Shown piece after piece: positions 13,065-24,892 of a DNA stretch of 63,910 nt. Where the stretch lies: positions 1 through 63,910 of the forward strand of contig JAHLKH010000162.1 of the NCBI GenBank assembly GCA_025526915.1. Direction: 5' to 3'. Position numbers and translations under genes: made by a program. Source of the stretch: Entophlyctis helioformis. Lineage: Eukaryota; Chytridiomycota; Chytridiomycetes; Chytridiales; Chytriomycetaceae. The notes beneath the pieces were generated by a model that did not search any database, was not told the origin of the DNA, and worked only from the letters and a program-made list of their open reading frames with translations. The stretch's first letter is position 1. Every line of letters starts with the position of its first letter.

Positions 13065-14724
13065 GTCAGTTGTCAGGACTGCAGGGCACAGAGCGCGTGG
13101 GTAGAAGCGCGTGGCGGGCGGACATGGCGCTACTTACATGGGGTGGCCCGTGCTGAGCTTCTCGGTACGGTACTGCTCGTACAGGATATCGTGCGTGATT
13201 TCTTTGAGGTCCTGGAGATGCGAGCTGCGTGATCCACCACCACGGCGGTTCGCGTTAGTCGCAGCAAGGGCAGGCCATCGCATCCCTCCCTCCCACAGAC
13301 AGCACGCGGCTTACTTGAGCAGAATGTAGCGGAGCTTGGAAAAGTCGCAGTGGCGCGGGTTGTCGACTGGAGGATGCAGCCACAGGTGTCAATGACAAAG
13401 CACAACGGAGATGTGATGGCATCCGATGGCATGCGATTCGTACCCTCGACAATGCCCCACGGGTACTGGCGGCACCGGACTCTTCTGCCGTCCACGGCCA
13501 CCTCAGCCTCGGATCCAATGACTGCAAAAGGCATGAGCGCCTACATACATCCAGGCACGGTGCCGTCAGAGTCAGTTGTCATGAACACGGGCAGAGACTG
13601 TGGCCGAGACAAGACGCGGCAAGACGTACGCGAAGCTCGTTGTTCTCCTCAATGGTCTCCTCGTCGTCCGCCTCGGGATCAATCGGGAAGTCGTAGACGG
13701 GGATATGGTAAAAGGCCAGGTCCTCCATAATCTGCGAGCCACATGCCGAGGGTTAGCAGACGGCCAACGCTGTGTGCGGGCCAGCCAACGAGCAAGGCAA
13801 AGAGCACCTTCTTCTTAAAGTCGGCCAGCTCGCGCGGCGTCATGGTGTCAGACTTGCCAATGACGGGAATGACATTGACACGGGGGCTGAGACGGCGCAT
13901 AAACTCAATGTCGAGCTCGCGGAGCCTGGAAAGACGAGCCGATCACGCCGACCAAGCCGTGCACACCAGATCAAAGCAAAGAAGAGTCAGTGTCAGATCC
14001 AGATCGCAGGCGATGGTGGCAGACGAGCCGTGACGACCAGACAGAGACGTACGAGTGGCCCGTGGGCTGGATAAAGTAGAGCACGGCGTGCACGCGGTTG
14101 TCTTGGAACTTTGTGCGCTTGATGCGCGACTCTTCGGCCAAAATGTCGTCGTACTGGCGCTCAACGTAGCCCAGGATCTCCTGGAACGAGCCCTCGTTGT
14201 TGATGTTGTCGCCAAAGCCAGGCGTGTCGATGATGGTGAGGGCGAGCTTGAGGCCGTCCTCTTCCATGTCTGGCCGATCGGATGTGAGGGGCAAGGGATG
14301 GTGAGCAGGCAGGCTGGCAGGACGGGCGGGCAGGACGGGCAGCGGCATGCGAAGCCACAACGCCACAGAGTCAAAGAGAGGGTGCAGCGCCAACACGCAC
14401 CAATGGTTGTGCTGGTAATGGAGACGGAGCGCTCGGTGTAGGCCTTGTCGGGGGCAGGCACCTCGCGGGGGGCGAGCACGGGGTTGTCGCACAGGGTGTT
14501 GATGAAGGTGGTCTTGCCGGTGCCCGAGGGGCCTGCGGACGGGGGGCGGGGATGGGATGGGGCCAAGTCGAAGCCAAGGCGGCCGGATGGCAGGGCAGCG
14601 GGTCAGCACGCTCAAGACACCAGACGGCACAGGCCACGGCACAGACAGACAGACAGAGAGGGCGGCACGCACCGGCGACCATGATGGTAAAGGTCAGGCC
14701 CTTCTTGAGGTTCTTGCGGCGCAT
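12931..14724 (-). CDS. CDC11: Septin, Cdc11 type
   Basis: Nine exons on the minus strand: 14724-14673, 14532-14401, 14269-14053, 13925-13808, 13731-13630, 13540-13444, 13366-13315, 13224-13138, 13024-12931. All phases join to 316 aa without a stop. Motifs: P-loop GPSGTGKTTF (about 18-27), G3 DTPGFG, G4-type GKSD, septin unique element RQYPWGIVEVDN and the ending YRTEKLS. The SGTGKTTF loop and the YPWGIVEVDNP segment resemble Cdc11/AspA more than Cdc3 or Cdc12. The family forms GTP-binding filaments at division and budding sites. The C-terminus is short, with no long coiled coil, and the start is tentative: an upstream exon could end before the CTGCAG acceptor next to ATG 14724. Intron 13025-13137 carries a CAAG repeat. 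Confidence 0.9.
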
Positions 14725-14968
14725 GCCCTGCAGGTGGTGGTTGTGTGGTGGTTGTGGTTGTGGTGTGTTAGTGGGCATGCCAGGCTCGGCAGGCACTCAA
14801 GGCCAGAGAGCCAGGCACTCAAGGCCAGAGAGCCAGGCAAGAGACGGGCACGACCGCGGCAGCAGCAGCAGCAGCGGCCGTTGGCGGCAAATGCGGCGTC
14901 TTGGCCGCAACACCGCGAGCCACGGCGGGCGGGCTGCGGCCGTTGGGAGGCGAGCGAGCGGGCTGCCT

Positions 14969-15007
<39 letters not shown>

Positions 15008-15553
15008 CTCGTGCTGCAGCAATAGACACCCGCCAGGACTAGACAGCCAGCCCCTGCAGGCCATGCAGCCTCACAGCCTCGCCGCTCTGGCTTGAACGGC
15101 CAGGCGGCCGGCTGGCTCAGCAGCAGCAATAGCAGCAGCGCCAACGGAGACGAGCCACGGCGCCTGCTGCTGCTGTCTCATGCTGCCCTCGTATGATGTC
15201 TCATGCTGTCTCATGCGGCTGTCTCATGCGGCTGTCTCATGCCGTGGCAGCCCGAGCGGGCAGCGCAGGCAGCGCAGACAGCGCTTACAGGCGAGCGTTC
15301 TTGTGCAGGCGAGCGGGACATTGTGCGTTGGTTGGCGGTTGGGCGGCAAGTGAGTGAGCGACTGATTGGATCACCGGCTGGACGGCGCGCTTGCTTGAGA
15401 GTGCGCTGCTGATTGGCCCGCACACTGGCCGCACCTGGTGCTTTCCTTCCACAGAACGCTTCCTTCGATGCCTTCTTGGATGCCACAGACGCTTCATTCT
15501 TTGCCTTCCGTAAACCAGTCACAACCACAACCACAGTCACAACCACAGACAGC
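14725..15553. other. Intergenic region upstream of the septin, downstream of ALG12
   Basis: About 830 bp. It contains a GGTTGTG-type stretch (14740-14762), a duplicated segment CTCAAGGCCAGAGAGCCAGG (14797-14836), a CTG run (14971-15002) and a minisatellite of GTCTCATGCGGCT-like units (about 15175-15242). No gene recognised; a short upstream septin exon cannot be excluded. Confidence 0.5.
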
Positions 15554-17642
15554 TCACTCCCCCGTCAGACGCGCCAGAATGTAGACCTGCGGCGTCGTCA
15601 CGGGCACCACCGGCAGACGCACCTCGTGCACACGGCCGCCAAGCACCTGCTGCACCGTGCGCTCCATCCACTCCTGCGGCGGCGTGAACGTTAGCCCCGC
15701 GTACCCATGCACCGCCTCAATCACCTGCCACTGCGGCTCGCCGCCGAGCGTCTCGTTGAGGTGAAAGTGAGGCTTGGCCGTCAGCAGGTACGTGTACCCG
15801 GCGTCCACGTACTCGCCCGGCGTCGTGTGCGTCTCCGTCTTGGCGTACGTGCACGCCACCGGGAACTGCGACGACGCCTCGCCGAACCGCGTCACGCCCG
15901 TCATGGCTGCAAACGTGTCAATGTGGATCGAGCAGCGCTCAAGCGGCGGCACCGTGGCGTGCGACTCGGCAATCAGGTCGTGCAGCCGCGCAAACGCCAC
16001 GCCGCCCGGGTAGTTGAGGCTCGATGCTTGCAGCATGCCGCCCGACACGACCAGCATCGACACGGACGCAATCTTCATCACGCGGATGATGATGGAGGCC
16101 GTCGACGGCGACACATCGGAGCTGGTCTTGGCCGCGCTCTTGGCCTTGGGCACGACCTTGGACACGGGCTTGGCCTTGCCCTTGCCGCTGCCCGACCGCT
16201 TGCCAGCCGGCACAGCCTCGTCCTCCTCTCCCTCCTTGCCAGACTCGCCATTGGCAGGACCAGCAGCGGGAGCAGGACCGGCGGCACGCTCGTACATGTA
16301 CGCCATGCCGATCGCAGACAGGATGTTGAGCACGGGCACAACGTACACGACAAAGCGCCACTCCTTGTGTCCGAGCAGCGAGTAGATGGCCACAAAGCCA
16401 AACACGACGCGCCAGTAGCGGAAGATGCTCTGGCGGGCAAAGCGCCAGGTGATAAACGCAAACAGGTACGACAGCGGCGCGATGCGCGGCAGCAGCGCCG
16501 TAAAGTACGTGTGGAACGGCGAGACGCCCCACGCCTCGGCCTTGTTCTGCACCACGTTAAAGTAGAACGAGTGGCCCTCGGCCCACATCCACATCTTGCC
16601 CCAGAAGAGCGAGTCGACCGTCGTCGCGATCGTGAGGCACGCCGAAAACGCCGACAGGCCGTAGCCAACGGCGTGCGGCAGCGCGTACGCCTTGGCCTCA
16701 TACACGTCCGAGAGCACCATGAGCGCGGACGGGATGACGAGCTCGATGCGGAACGCGGTGGCGGCGAGCGCGAGCAGGCCCAGCATGGTCTTGGTCGGGC
16801 GGGTCAGGAACACGGGGGCGAGCGGCGACGGACGCAGCAGGGCCGGATCGACGCCGGCGGGCACGACGGGCGGGTGGTCGGCAGCCGGGCCTCGTGGGCC
16901 GCCTGGCGGGCAGCGCGCAGGTCGGCGAGCGGCTGCAGCGACGAGCGCAGCCAGGCAGCCAGAGCGAGGTTGAACAGGATCAGGGCAAAGACGTTGGGCA
17001 GCGTGCGCGAGGCCCAGAAGACGGTGTGGAACTGCACGAGCGAGAAGACGGCGAACCAGGCGCCGACGATGCGGCCGTGCACGCGGCGCACGGCAGCCAG
17101 CAGCGTCGTCGTCGATGCCACAAAGGCGACGGCGACGAGGCCGCGCACGAGGTACTGGAAGGCGATCTTGGTGCGCGGCAGCAGCAGCGGCTCGAGGCGC
17201 AGCGCCGGCATGTGCAGCACGGGCAGCGCCACGGGCAGCGAGGCGAGCCACAGCGCCAGTGGGCCCAGGAACGTGCGCGGCACGGCGCCCGGGAACTGCT
17301 TGTGGTCAAAGGCGTCGAGGGCCAGCGGGCCGTGGAAGATGAGATCGTGGGCGGCCTGGCTGTTGAACGACTCTTCGACCTTGGAGAACGGCGCCGCCGC
17401 CAGGTGCAGCAGCACGGCCGCCAGCAGCAGCAGCGCCCAGGCGGCCACCGGGATGCGGCCCAGCAGCGAGGCGTTGTCGACGTCGGCGCGCGGGCGGTAC
17501 AGGGCGGCGTCGCCGTGGTGGTGGTGGTGGTGGTCGCCGTCGTCGTAGGCGTGGTGGCAGCCTTGGTAGGAGCGACCGCCTTGGTGGCCGTAGGAGCGGC
17601 CTTTGGGGGCGTCTGGTGCAGCGAGCGGGCAGCAGATGCCAT
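15554..17642 (-). CDS. ALG12: ALG12-type alpha-1,6-mannosyltransferase (GT22), two apparent 1-nt deletions
   Basis: Single exon on the minus strand from ATG 17642 to TGA at 15554, about 695 codons once two missing bases are allowed for: in the C-run at 17605-17609 (frame change after MASAARSLHQTPPK) and in the C-run at 16887-16889. GT22 motifs: FSKVEESFN near the N-terminus (acidic loop), FQYLVRGLV, SRTLPN, the HKEWRF motif conserved in this family, and several hydrophobic membrane segments. The C-terminal part SSLNYPGG...IHIDTFAAMTGVTRF is ALG12-like. The enzyme adds the eighth mannose to the lipid-linked N-glycan precursor in the ER lumen. A His-rich N-terminal extension and a Lys/Ser-rich insert before the C-terminal domain are unusual. 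A 613-codon open frame on the opposite strand is an antisense shadow. Confidence 0.85.
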
Positions 17643-17881
17643 GATGAGCTGAGAGGCGTGCGGGAAAGCGAGCGTGCACGCAGCCGTGCAAGTCACGGGC
17701 AAACGGCGGCGGATGGACGGTCCGCCATATGGCTGCCTGCTGATCACATGCAGATCGCCGCTCCTCCCAAACGCCCCCTTGCAAGTCCTGTGAGCAGCCC
17801 CTTCCTGTAAGCCACCCCTTGTGAGCAGCCCCTCCTGTAAGCCCCCGCGACTGCCGGCGTGTACAAGTATACAGCAGAGGT

Positions 17882-19343
17882 TTATTGGCCGGCGGGCGGT
17901 GCAGCCGGCGGGCTGATGTCGTGCGCAGGCTCAAACGGCAGAAGCTCGCCAAAGTAAAAGTGCTGGATGACCGGCAGCTTGTGCAGCACCTCGGCCGCGT
18001 ACATCTTGAGCATGCCCGAGTTGACCTTGGCCCACGCCGCCACGCCCGAGATGTCGTACAGCATCGGCGAGTGCTCGTGGAACGGCCCGCGCTTGACCTG
18101 CGAGCGGCATCTCGGGCGAGTCAGCGAGCGAGCGAGTGCGAGACGTTCGAGACAGACACGCATACAGACACGCAGACTCACGTCGTGGATGTACTGGATG
18201 CACGCCAGGTACAGGTACTCGTTGTGGAAATGCGCCACAATGTCGCGCTGCATGATCGACTTGGGCTTGATGCGCGGATGGTCTGGGGTTGCGTGTGCGT
18301 CCATCCGTGTCAGTCCACGAGGCAAGTCCATCGGGCAAGTCTATCAGGCAAGTCCACGAGGCCACTCACTCAGCAGCTGTGCACTGCCCCACAGGTACGG
18401 CAGGAACTGGTGATCGTCCAGGCCCCACACGCCGTGGCTGCCGGCGGGCTCGAGCATGTACACGCGCTGCAGCCGCCGCACCAGCGCCAGGTACCGCACA
18501 AACACGCGCGTGACCAGCGCCTGGTGGTCGGCCGGGCCAAACACGCCGAGCAGGTCCAGGCAGCAGAGCCACGCGCAGAACGCGAGCTCGTGGCCGCTGC
18601 CATAGTCGATGCGCGTGCCGTCGCCAAAGCCGCCCGCCAGGTACACGGCCAGCTCGATCTTGGCCGACGGGACCGTGTCGGGCAGCATCAGCGCCGACAG
18701 CTGCTGCGCCTCGCCCGCCAGCCGCTGGGCCCATTTGCGGAACGCCATGTTGCCAAAGCGCTGCGGCGTGTCTTCGGGCGGGATGTCGTCGATCCACGAG
18801 TCGAGCACGTCCAGCACCGCGATCGCCTTGGCGATGTTCTGCACGCACGCAGGCATGTCAGCCTGAAGATGCACGGCCACCACCACCACCACGACCACCA
18901 CAACGCACCTCGGACACGGGGCAAGGGTCGCTGACTTTCTTGTTGGTCACGGCCTCGTTGAGCGACTGCACAAAGTCGAGGATGCGCAGATAGGCCTCTG
19001 TGCCCGCCCACGCCCGCAGCGACGCCTCGTCGGTGATGCGCTTGACGGGCGGCTGGCGGTACGTGTGCGTCTCCGAGTCGCGGTCGGCCACCGTCACAAA
19101 CGCCCGGCGGCCGGCGACCCGCGGCACGGGCAGTTGCTGCTGTTGCTGCTGTTGCTGTTGCTGCTGCAGGGGCGACAGCGAGCCGGGCGGCGGCATGGTG
19201 GGCATCAGCGTGACGTTGGGGTCGCCCATGCCGCTGCCTCCTATGGTGCTGCCCAGTGTGCTGCCTCCTATGCTGCCTCCTATGCTGCTGCCAGTGTTGC
19301 TGCCTGTGCCCCGTCCAAGGCCCACGCCAGATCTCGAAAACAT
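17882..19343 (-). CDS. RRD1: PP2A phosphatase activator (PTPA/Rrd peptidyl-prolyl isomerase)
   Basis: Exons 19343-18909, 18838-18370, 18282-18182, 18097-17882; 406 aa, all phases consistent. PTPA-family blocks are clear: [71 protein letters not shown] and [16 protein letters not shown]. The family activates PP2A catalytic subunits by assisting metal loading and has prolyl-isomerase activity; it acts in cytosol and nucleus. Residues 1-90 are a family-external Gly/Ser-rich leader with a polyglutamine run. Whether it corresponds to Rrd1 or Rrd2 cannot be told. The start at 19343 is only 66 bp from the divergent RAT1 start. Confidence 0.93.
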
Positions 19344-19409
19344 AACGGCGGGCAAGGGTTTCGTTAGTTTTTCTTTCCAACCTTGTAACAAACTCGCCCA
19401 GCAGTCGGC
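19344..19409. promoter_or_regulatory. 66-bp divergent intergenic region PTPA/RAT1
   Basis: Only 66 bp separate the two start codons, so core promoter elements and 5' leaders must be shared or overlap the coding regions. No TATA box seen. Confidence 0.6.
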
Positions 19410-22400
19410 ATGGGGTGCGTGCCTGCGTGTCCGTGTGCGTGTCTGTGTGCGTGCCCTGTGCGGCAGTTGCCGTGTCTCACGCCGTCTGTCTGTCCACCTG
19501 TCCGTCTGTCTGTCTCACACGCCCTTGCATGTGCCCGTCTGCCTGTTGTCCGCCGCAGCATTCCGGCCCTCTTTCGGTACGTCTGCTGCAGCTCGCTGTC
19601 TTGCACGCATCCTGGCGGCGGTGGCTGACCCATGCTCGTCTGTCTGCGCATGCCTATCTGCCCATGTCTGCACGCCTGCCTCGCCCGCACCGCCCGCACC
19701 GCCCACACCGCAGATGGCTGTCGACAAAGTACCCAAAGACCACGTCGCAGTGCGTCGAGGAAGTGCCCGTCGAGATCAATGGCACCGTCGTGCCCGTCGA
19801 CACCACGCAGCCCAACCCAAACGGCGAAGAGTTCGACAACCTGTACCTGGACATGAACGGCATCATCCACCCGTGCTGCCACCCCGAGGACCGCCCCGCC
19901 CCGGCCACCGAGGACGAGATGTACGTGGAGATCTTCCGCTACATGGAACGCATCATGTCCATCGTCAGACCGCGCAAGGTGCTCTACATGGCCATCGGTG
20001 CGTCTCTCTCTCTTTCCATCTCTCGCTCTCCCCTTGCTCTCTCTCCCCTACCGTGCTCTGCGTCTGATCTCTTTCTTACACTCGTGTTCCTAACCCGTGC
20101 CATCCTGCAGACGGCGTTGCACCGCGCGCCAAGATGAACCAGCAGCGATCGCGCCGTTTCCGCGCTGCCCAGGAAGAGGAGATCAAGCGTGCGGATGAAG
20201 AGCGGATACGCAAAGAGTGGGAGGCTGCCGGCGACAGACCTCCCCTGCCTGCAGAGGACAAGAAGCAGCATTTCGACTCCAACTGCATCACGCCGGGCAC
20301 GCCATTCATGGACCGTCTGGCCATCTGTCTGCGCTACTACGTCGTGCGCCAGCTCAACTCGGACCCCGGATGGCGCAACATCAAGGTCGTGCTTTCGGAC
20401 GCCTCGGTGCCGGGCGAGGGCGAGCACAAAATCATGGACTACATCCGCCGTTCGCGCAACCAGCCTGGCTACGACGCCAACACGTCGCACGTCCTCTACG
20501 GCCTGGATGCCGATCTCATCATGCTGGCCCTCGCCACCCACGAGCCGCACTTTAAGATCCTCCGCGAGGATGTCTTTTTCAAGGACGGCAAGCAGGACGG
20601 CTGCTTCCTCTGTGGCCAGTCGGGCCATCGAGCCGCCGAGTGTCGCTCCATGACCAAAGCCGAGCCTCCCTCCTCGACAGCCGTCAAGCCGTACATCTTT
20701 CTGCATGTGTCCATCCTGCGCGAGTACCTCGAGGCAGAGCTGAGCGTGTCCGAGCTGCCGTTTGCGTGGAACATTGAGCGCGCACTCGACGACTGGGTGT
20801 TTCTGTGCTTCTTTGTCGGCAACGACTTTTTGCCGCATCTGCCGTCGCTCGAGATCCGCGAAGGCGCCATTGACCAGCTCATCAACATCTGGAAGCGCAA
20901 GCTGCCCGCCTGGGGCGGCTACCTCACCGACGCCGGCGACATTGACCTCAAGCGTGTCGAGGATGTCATGGGCGAGCTCGGCAAGGTCGAGGACGTCACG
21001 TTCCAGAAGCGCCGCGATGAGGAAGAGCGCAAGCGCGAGGGCCGTCTGCGTCGCAAGAAGCAGCAGCGCGAGGCCACGCAGCGTCGAGACGATGCGCGCG
21101 AGGGCGATGGCCCGCCTGCGATTGTCTCGCGAATGGCGGATGTGGTGTCGTATCCTGTGCGCGGTGTCAGTCGCGAAGAACGTGCGCAAACCAACAGACA
21201 AGCCGTGGCTGCGTTCAAGGCGCCAGGCACTCTGGATGCCAACAAGGCTGCTGCCCAGATGCTACGTGCGCGTCTCTCTGCTGGCACTGCCAAGAAGGAC
21301 GCGGTGTCTGCTCCTGATACGCCTTCGGCCGATACCCCATCTGCCGATGCAGTCTCTCCTGCCAAGTCTGCCGGCCACAAGCGGCCTGCTACCGATGACG
21401 AAGACAATGTCGCTGGTGGTGCTGGTGGAACTGATGCGGCTGATACGGATGCCGCGGCTGGTGCAGATGAAGTCGTCCAAGAACCTCCCACCAAGCGCAT
21501 TGCTATCGAAGCCACGGCTGAGGCTGGCGATGCTGCCGACGGCGACAAGGACCAGGCCATGGCAGATACGACTGAAGCCGCCGAGCCAGCAGCCATCCAA
21601 GACCTCTTTGAGGAGGAAGAGGAGGAGGAAGAGGAGGAGGTTATCGAAGAGAGCATGACTGTTGCCGAGGTACCGATCCCCAAAGTGCACCATCTGGCCA
21701 AGCCCAAGAAGCCAGACGTGGACTCGGACGAAGAAGCACCCGAGGACGACGTGCGTCTGTGGGAAACCGGATGGAAGGAGCGCTACTACCGCAACAAGTT
21801 CAACGTGGACCTGGGCGACCGCAAGTTCCGCGCCGAGGTGGTCACGGCCTACGTCGAGGGACTCTGCTGGGTGCTCAAGTACTACTACCAGGGCGTGCAG
21901 TCGTGGAAATGGTTCTATCCGTACCACTACGCGCCGTTTGCGTCTGACTTTGACTTTGTCGGGAGCCTGGAGATTAAGTTTGAGCTCGGGACGCCGTTCC
22001 GGCCGGTCGAGCAGCTCATGGGCGTGTTCCCTGCCGCCAGTCGGCCGCACATCCCGCCCGTCCTGCACCCGCTCATGATCAACGACGACTCGGAGATTAT
22101 TGATTTCTATCCGGCGACGTTTCCGATTGACCTGAATGGCAAAAAGTACGCGTGGCAGGGCGTGGCGTTGCTGCCGTTTATCGAGGAGGAGCGGCTGCTC
22201 AAGGCGATCGAGCCGCTGTACGAGCGCTTCACGGCCGAGGAGCGACGCCGCAACCGGTTCGGCGACGAGATTGTCATTGTGGGCGGATCGCATGCGTTTG
22301 CAGGTGATCTCGAGGCACTGTACGGGCATGGCGTCGAACCAACGGACCTTGTCCCCATCGACCCGGTCAAGTCGGGTGGAATGTTTGGCTTTGTGCGGGC

Positions 22401-23696
22401 GGACCCTGCCGTTTCGCTGCCTGGATCGACGTACGAGTCGCCGCTGCTTGCGCGCGGGCTCGAGGACATTGCCGGTAACACTGCAATCACGGCCGTGTAC
22501 GTCATGCCGGTCGTGCCTGTCGGGTCCAAGTACAGAGCGCACCTGCTTGGGGGAGCCAAAATGCCGCCGCGCGTTCTCAGTCGCGATGATGTGTATGCAG
22601 TCAAGATGGGCTACCATGCCCGCGGGAGTCGTGGTGGCGGTCGGGGTGGCCGCGGTGGCCGCGGTGGCGGGTTCCATACCTTTGACCAGATGGTTGTTCA
22701 GCGGATGACGGGCATGGGGCCGGGTGGTCGACGCGATGACTATGGCGGTGGTCGCGGGGCGGCGGTGGCAGTAACGGTAACGGCGGCGGCGGTGGAAGAG
22801 ATTTTGGTCGGCGTGGCGAGCGATACGACAATCATCGGAGCAACGACCGCTATGGCGGTGGAGACCGGCAAGGCGGTTACAGAGACGGCCGCGATGACCG
22901 TGACTACCGCGACAACCGGTACGATCGCGATGGTGGATCGTCTGGCCGTGGATCCTACGGCTCGTACGACTCGAGAAGCGGTGGGTATGGCGGCGGTGGC
23001 GGGGTGGTGGTGGATATGGCGGCAACAGGGGCACGTCATATGGCGGCGGGGTGGCGGTGGATACAACACGTACTCGGGATCAGGGGTGAGTGGTTTTGCC
23101 TGTTGTTGCTAAGGCTTGTGCCAATGGACTGACTGGCGGATTGACTGACTGGCTCTTGGATGCAGTATGGCGGCGGATACACACCATCAGCCACGTATGG
23201 ATACCAGCAGCAACAGCAACAGCCACAAGGGCCGCAGCAAGGCTATGCTGCCCAGCCGCCTGTGTATGGTGCTGCCAACTACGCGTATGGCGGTGCTGCC
23301 CAAGCGTACCCACAAGCTGCGTACGGCCAGCCCGCGCCGTTACTACCTGGCATGCCTCAGCCGCCCATGTACGGCCAGCCCACAGCCTACGGAGCGCCGT
23401 TCCCGCCAGCACTCCCTGGCGTGCCTGCATTACCGCTACCTGCTGGCGACGGCGCGTCTGTCGTTGCGAACCTCCTCAGCCAGCTGCCCGGTGGACAGCA
23501 GATCCTGAACAACCTCGGTGCACCACCTCAGTACCCTGGACAGTGGACCGGATACAGTGCGCCGGCTGGTCAACAACAACAGCAGCAGCAGCCACCCCAA
23601 CGGCCTCCTGGCGGCAACCTTGGATGGAGCCGCAACGTGTCCAGCGGTCGTGGTGGCAGCCAGCCACGCGGCGGTCGCGGCAACGGACGCCATTAA
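19410..23696 (+). CDS. RAT1: 5'-3' exoribonuclease 2 (Rat1/Xrn2), RGG tail with three 1-nt deletions
   Basis: Exons 19410-19414 (5 nt: ATGGG), 19559-19576 (18 nt), 19714-19997, 20111-23085, 23166-23696; about 1,270 aa. The tiny exons give [16 protein letters not shown], the canonical XRN start. XRN_N motifs: [50 protein letters not shown] zinc knuckle ([14 protein letters not shown], about 266-279) marks Rat1/Xrn2 rather than Xrn1. An acidic linker (about residues 500-620) separates the catalytic blocks. The RGG/YGGG tail crosses frames at three GGGG runs (22756-22759, 23001-23004, 23048-23051); adding one G at each keeps RGG-type sequence throughout, and the three cancel so the last exon is back in frame. 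It degrades decapped or cleaved nuclear RNA and acts in Pol II termination and rRNA processing. Confidence 0.93.
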
Positions 23697-23811
23697 AGAA
23701 ACGCAATATTTGTTTTGCATGCCCATATCGAGTTCAAAGTGGTTTTCTTATTGAGTCGCGGGTTTTACTCCATGGAGAGTTGCCAGTATGCTAGGCAGCG
23801 ACGAAAGATCA

Positions 23812-24822
23812 TCACGTCTTGCGGCGCGTGAGATGGTCGTAGATGACCACCTGGATATGCTCAGGCGTGGCAATCTGCGTTCGGCTCGTGTTGTCGCCTG
23901 GTCGTGATTCCTGCGACTCGGCAGCCCATCAGTCGACTGGATGCATCCCTGCCCTCCCCTCCCCCTCGCATACACGCACACACACACGCACGCACGCACC
24001 CTGGGATCCACATTGATAATCTTGCGATCCCGCTTGTTCTTGAACAGCAGGCCGTTCTCATTGTCAGCAATGACCTGGAAGTTGGGCGTGGCATTGCTCG
24101 TGCACGTCTGTGTTTCCCAGTTGTAGAAGCTCATGTCGGACGGCCGCGGGTGGAACGGCTTGCTGCGCGTAAAGTACGGCTCAAAGTTTTCGGTTTTGAG
24201 CCGGTGTGCATAGTCGATGTAGCCCGAGATCTCTTGCGCCTTGGAGTTTTTGGTGCGGATGAAGATAATGGACTGGAGTGTGTGTGTGTGTGTTTGGTTG
24301 TGTGGTGAGTGTGAGTAAGTCGAGTGTGAGGAGGTGATGTCGGGGTGGCGCACGTACGGTCAGCTTGCCGGATCGGTTGGCTTCCTCGCGCTCGGCCAGC
24401 GCTTGGAGGAACGGGGATTTGGCGAAATCCTTGCCGTGCGAGGCGAGGACGTTGGTGGCGAGCCGCTTGGACAGCCGGAAGTTCTCGGCGGCCTTTTTGC
24501 GCGACTCGAACTCTTCGCGCTTGAGTGGCTCACCCGAGCCTCTGTAACCGAGCTCGACCAGCTGGCGCGCGAGCTCCTTGTCCTGTGTGATGTTATCGCA
24601 GGCGTGAGCGAGTGAGTGAGCGTGTGAGTGAGCGTGTGGGTTGCAGATGCGCCAAGACGCGACTGCAGAGTGGATGGAGCAACCATGCCAGCAGCAGCGT
24701 ACCTCGAGGTAGTAGAGATCGAGGGGCGTGATCTGGCTGTCGAGGTACTCTTCGTACGTGGCAAACTCGGTGACGGTGTTGTCGCCCACCGTGTTGGAGA
24801 TGTCTGCAATCTCGTCGGCCAT
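23812..24822 (-). CDS. CFAP299: CFAP299 (C4orf22-like) cilia- and flagella-associated protein
   Basis: Exons 24822-24703, 24582-24358, 24272-24000, 23910-23812; 238 aa, close to the length of animal homologues. Family blocks: [89 protein letters not shown] and the ending VIYDHLTRR. The protein is found in ciliated or flagellated eukaryotes and absent from non-flagellated fungi such as yeasts; its molecular role is poorly known. Its presence is direct evidence that this organism makes a flagellum. Divergent from ARV1 with 70 bp between starts, convergent with RAT1 (115 bp). Confidence 0.93.
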
Positions 24823-24892
24823 CCTGCTGTGCTGCTGTGCTGCTTGTCTGCCGCGGTTTCAGAGTCGCTCGACAAGATCGCGACCGCGACGA
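24823..24892. promoter_or_regulatory. 70-bp divergent intergenic region CFAP299/ARV1
   Basis: Start codons are 70 bp apart. A flagellar gene and a lipid-homeostasis gene share this gap; it contains GCTGTGCTGCTGTGCTGC and no TATA box. Confidence 0.55.

Noticed and set aside
15707..17548. 613-codon open frame opposite ALG12
   Set aside because: Arg/Gly/Val/Leu-rich antisense reading of a well-supported gene; no domain.
22735..23090. Programmed ribosomal frameshifting in the RAT1 tail
   Set aside because: Three shifts, all at GGGG runs and all of one sign, match the deletion pattern seen in unrelated genes; a base-calling explanation is simpler.
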